From an uncultured Oceanobacillus sp. (GTDB taxonomy: Bacteria; Bacillota; Bacilli; Bacillales; Amphibacillaceae), in contig CALKWU010000162.1 of the NCBI GenBank assembly GCA_938004015.1, positions 1 to 12,583 of the forward strand: DNA of 12,583 bases, in the 5' to 3' direction. Position 1 is the first letter of the stretch, and each line of letters begins with the position of its first letter. Of the stretch, positions 12,155-12,583 are shown piece after piece. The notes below the pieces were generated by a model. That model worked only from the letters and a program-made list of their open reading frames with translations, was not told where the DNA came from and did no database searches. The position numbers and the translations under genes are program-made.

Positions 12155-12583
12155 TTAATGGTCCATTTTGAATTTTGGCAGATGGTTGATGTAAAGTTCT
12201 CCATATCTTTGTTCAAAAGATGTATATAAAGGCAAAAACGCATCTTCCCAAAGCTGCTTTTCCTCATCTGTCAATTCATGAATTTCGATGCAACGGCAGT
12301 CCATCAACTCCTGATATGCATCTTCGTTCACTTCTTCTGCAAGTTCTTTCACCCATTCCGTCACTTCGTCCAATGCATCCAAGATGACGATTTGGACTTC
12401 ATCCGGCAAATTTTGCCAAAATTCGCCGTTCATCAACACTAAATAGCCAAGATACCCATGATTGCTCACTGTCATGTAATCTTGGACGGTATGGATGTTT
12501 TTGTTGACGATGTTGGAAAATGTATTTTCCTGTGCATTCAATTCCTCGTTGTTCAATACTGGAAAAACTTGATCGAACGTTTC
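12155..12583 (-). CDS. DctP-family TRAP transporter solute-binding protein, C-terminal part (runs off right edge)
   Basis: The reading frame is open to the last base of the window, giving 142 residues of the C-terminal half of a DctP-type binding protein. The first visible residues are ETFDQVFPV. The family pattern is clear: LNAQENTFSNI (the usual DGQENPxxNI), then SNHGYLGYLVLMNGEFWQNLPDEVQ, a long acidic helix (AEEVNEDAYQEL) and ELTDEEKQLWEDAFLPLYTSFEQRYG. The TTG in frame at 12556 is not a real start, because the conserved region continues upstream. It would bind a C4-type or similar carboxylate outside the membrane. Its own DctQ and DctM genes are not downstream; they could lie to the right of the window, or the protein may serve the fused permease. 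Confidence 0.88.
   Translation of the reverse strand, partial: ETFDQVFPVLNNEELNAQENTFSNIVNKNIHTVQDYMTVSNHGYLGYLVLMNGEFWQNLPDEVQIVILDALDEVTEWVKELAEEVNEDAYQELMDCRCIEIHELTDEEKQLWEDAFLPLYTSFEQRYGELYINHLPKFKMDH

Overview
The window looks like chromosomal DNA of a Gram-positive bacterium of the Bacillaceae type (Bacillales). The signs are strong GGAGG ribosome binding sites, frequent GTG and TTG starts, a lipobox on an extracytoplasmic binding protein, a textbook sigma-A promoter, and closest-looking relatives among Bacillus-type enzymes. This placement is inference from style; no rRNA or other marker is present. Every supported gene is on the minus strand, so transcription runs from high to low coordinates. 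Both ends of the window cut through genes. No mobile element, CRISPR array, tRNA or rRNA was seen.

Region A (about 12583 to 7257) is transport. It holds the C-terminal part of a DctP-type TRAP solute-binding protein, then a complete TAXI-type TRAP binding lipoprotein, then a fused DctQ-DctM (4TM/12TM) TRAP permease, then a DASS/SLC13-like anion symporter. A structured stretch of about 200 bases separates the TAXI protein from the permease. A palindromic repeat lies between the permease and the DASS gene.

Region B (7200 to 3704) begins with a clear sigma-A promoter whose spacer carries a palindromic operator candidate. It reads into an MmgE/PrpD-family enzyme, a hotdog-fold thioesterase, and the alpha and beta subunits of a class I (iron-sulfur) fumarase/tartrate dehydratase-type hydratase. 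A second copy of the palindromic repeat lies just before the hydratase genes.

Region C (3603 to 1) carries a zinc alcohol dehydrogenase, an AiiA/AttM-like metallo-beta-lactamase-fold lactonase, a hairpin terminator, an aldehyde dehydrogenase, and the first 26 codons of a second zinc alcohol dehydrogenase that runs off the left edge.

Taken together this reads as one catabolic locus. Organic anions are imported by Na+-coupled or ion-gradient-driven systems. A lactone is opened to a hydroxy acid, oxidised to a semialdehyde and then to a carboxylate, while an MmgE/PrpD enzyme and an Fe-S hydratase process a di- or tricarboxylate toward central metabolism. The lactonase plus alcohol dehydrogenase plus aldehyde dehydrogenase trio has the logic of the Agrobacterium blcABC (attKLM) gamma-butyrolactone pathway, with a different dehydrogenase family and extra downstream enzymes. 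The actual substrate cannot be read from the sequence, and this full gene combination is the best candidate here for an uncharacterised pathway.
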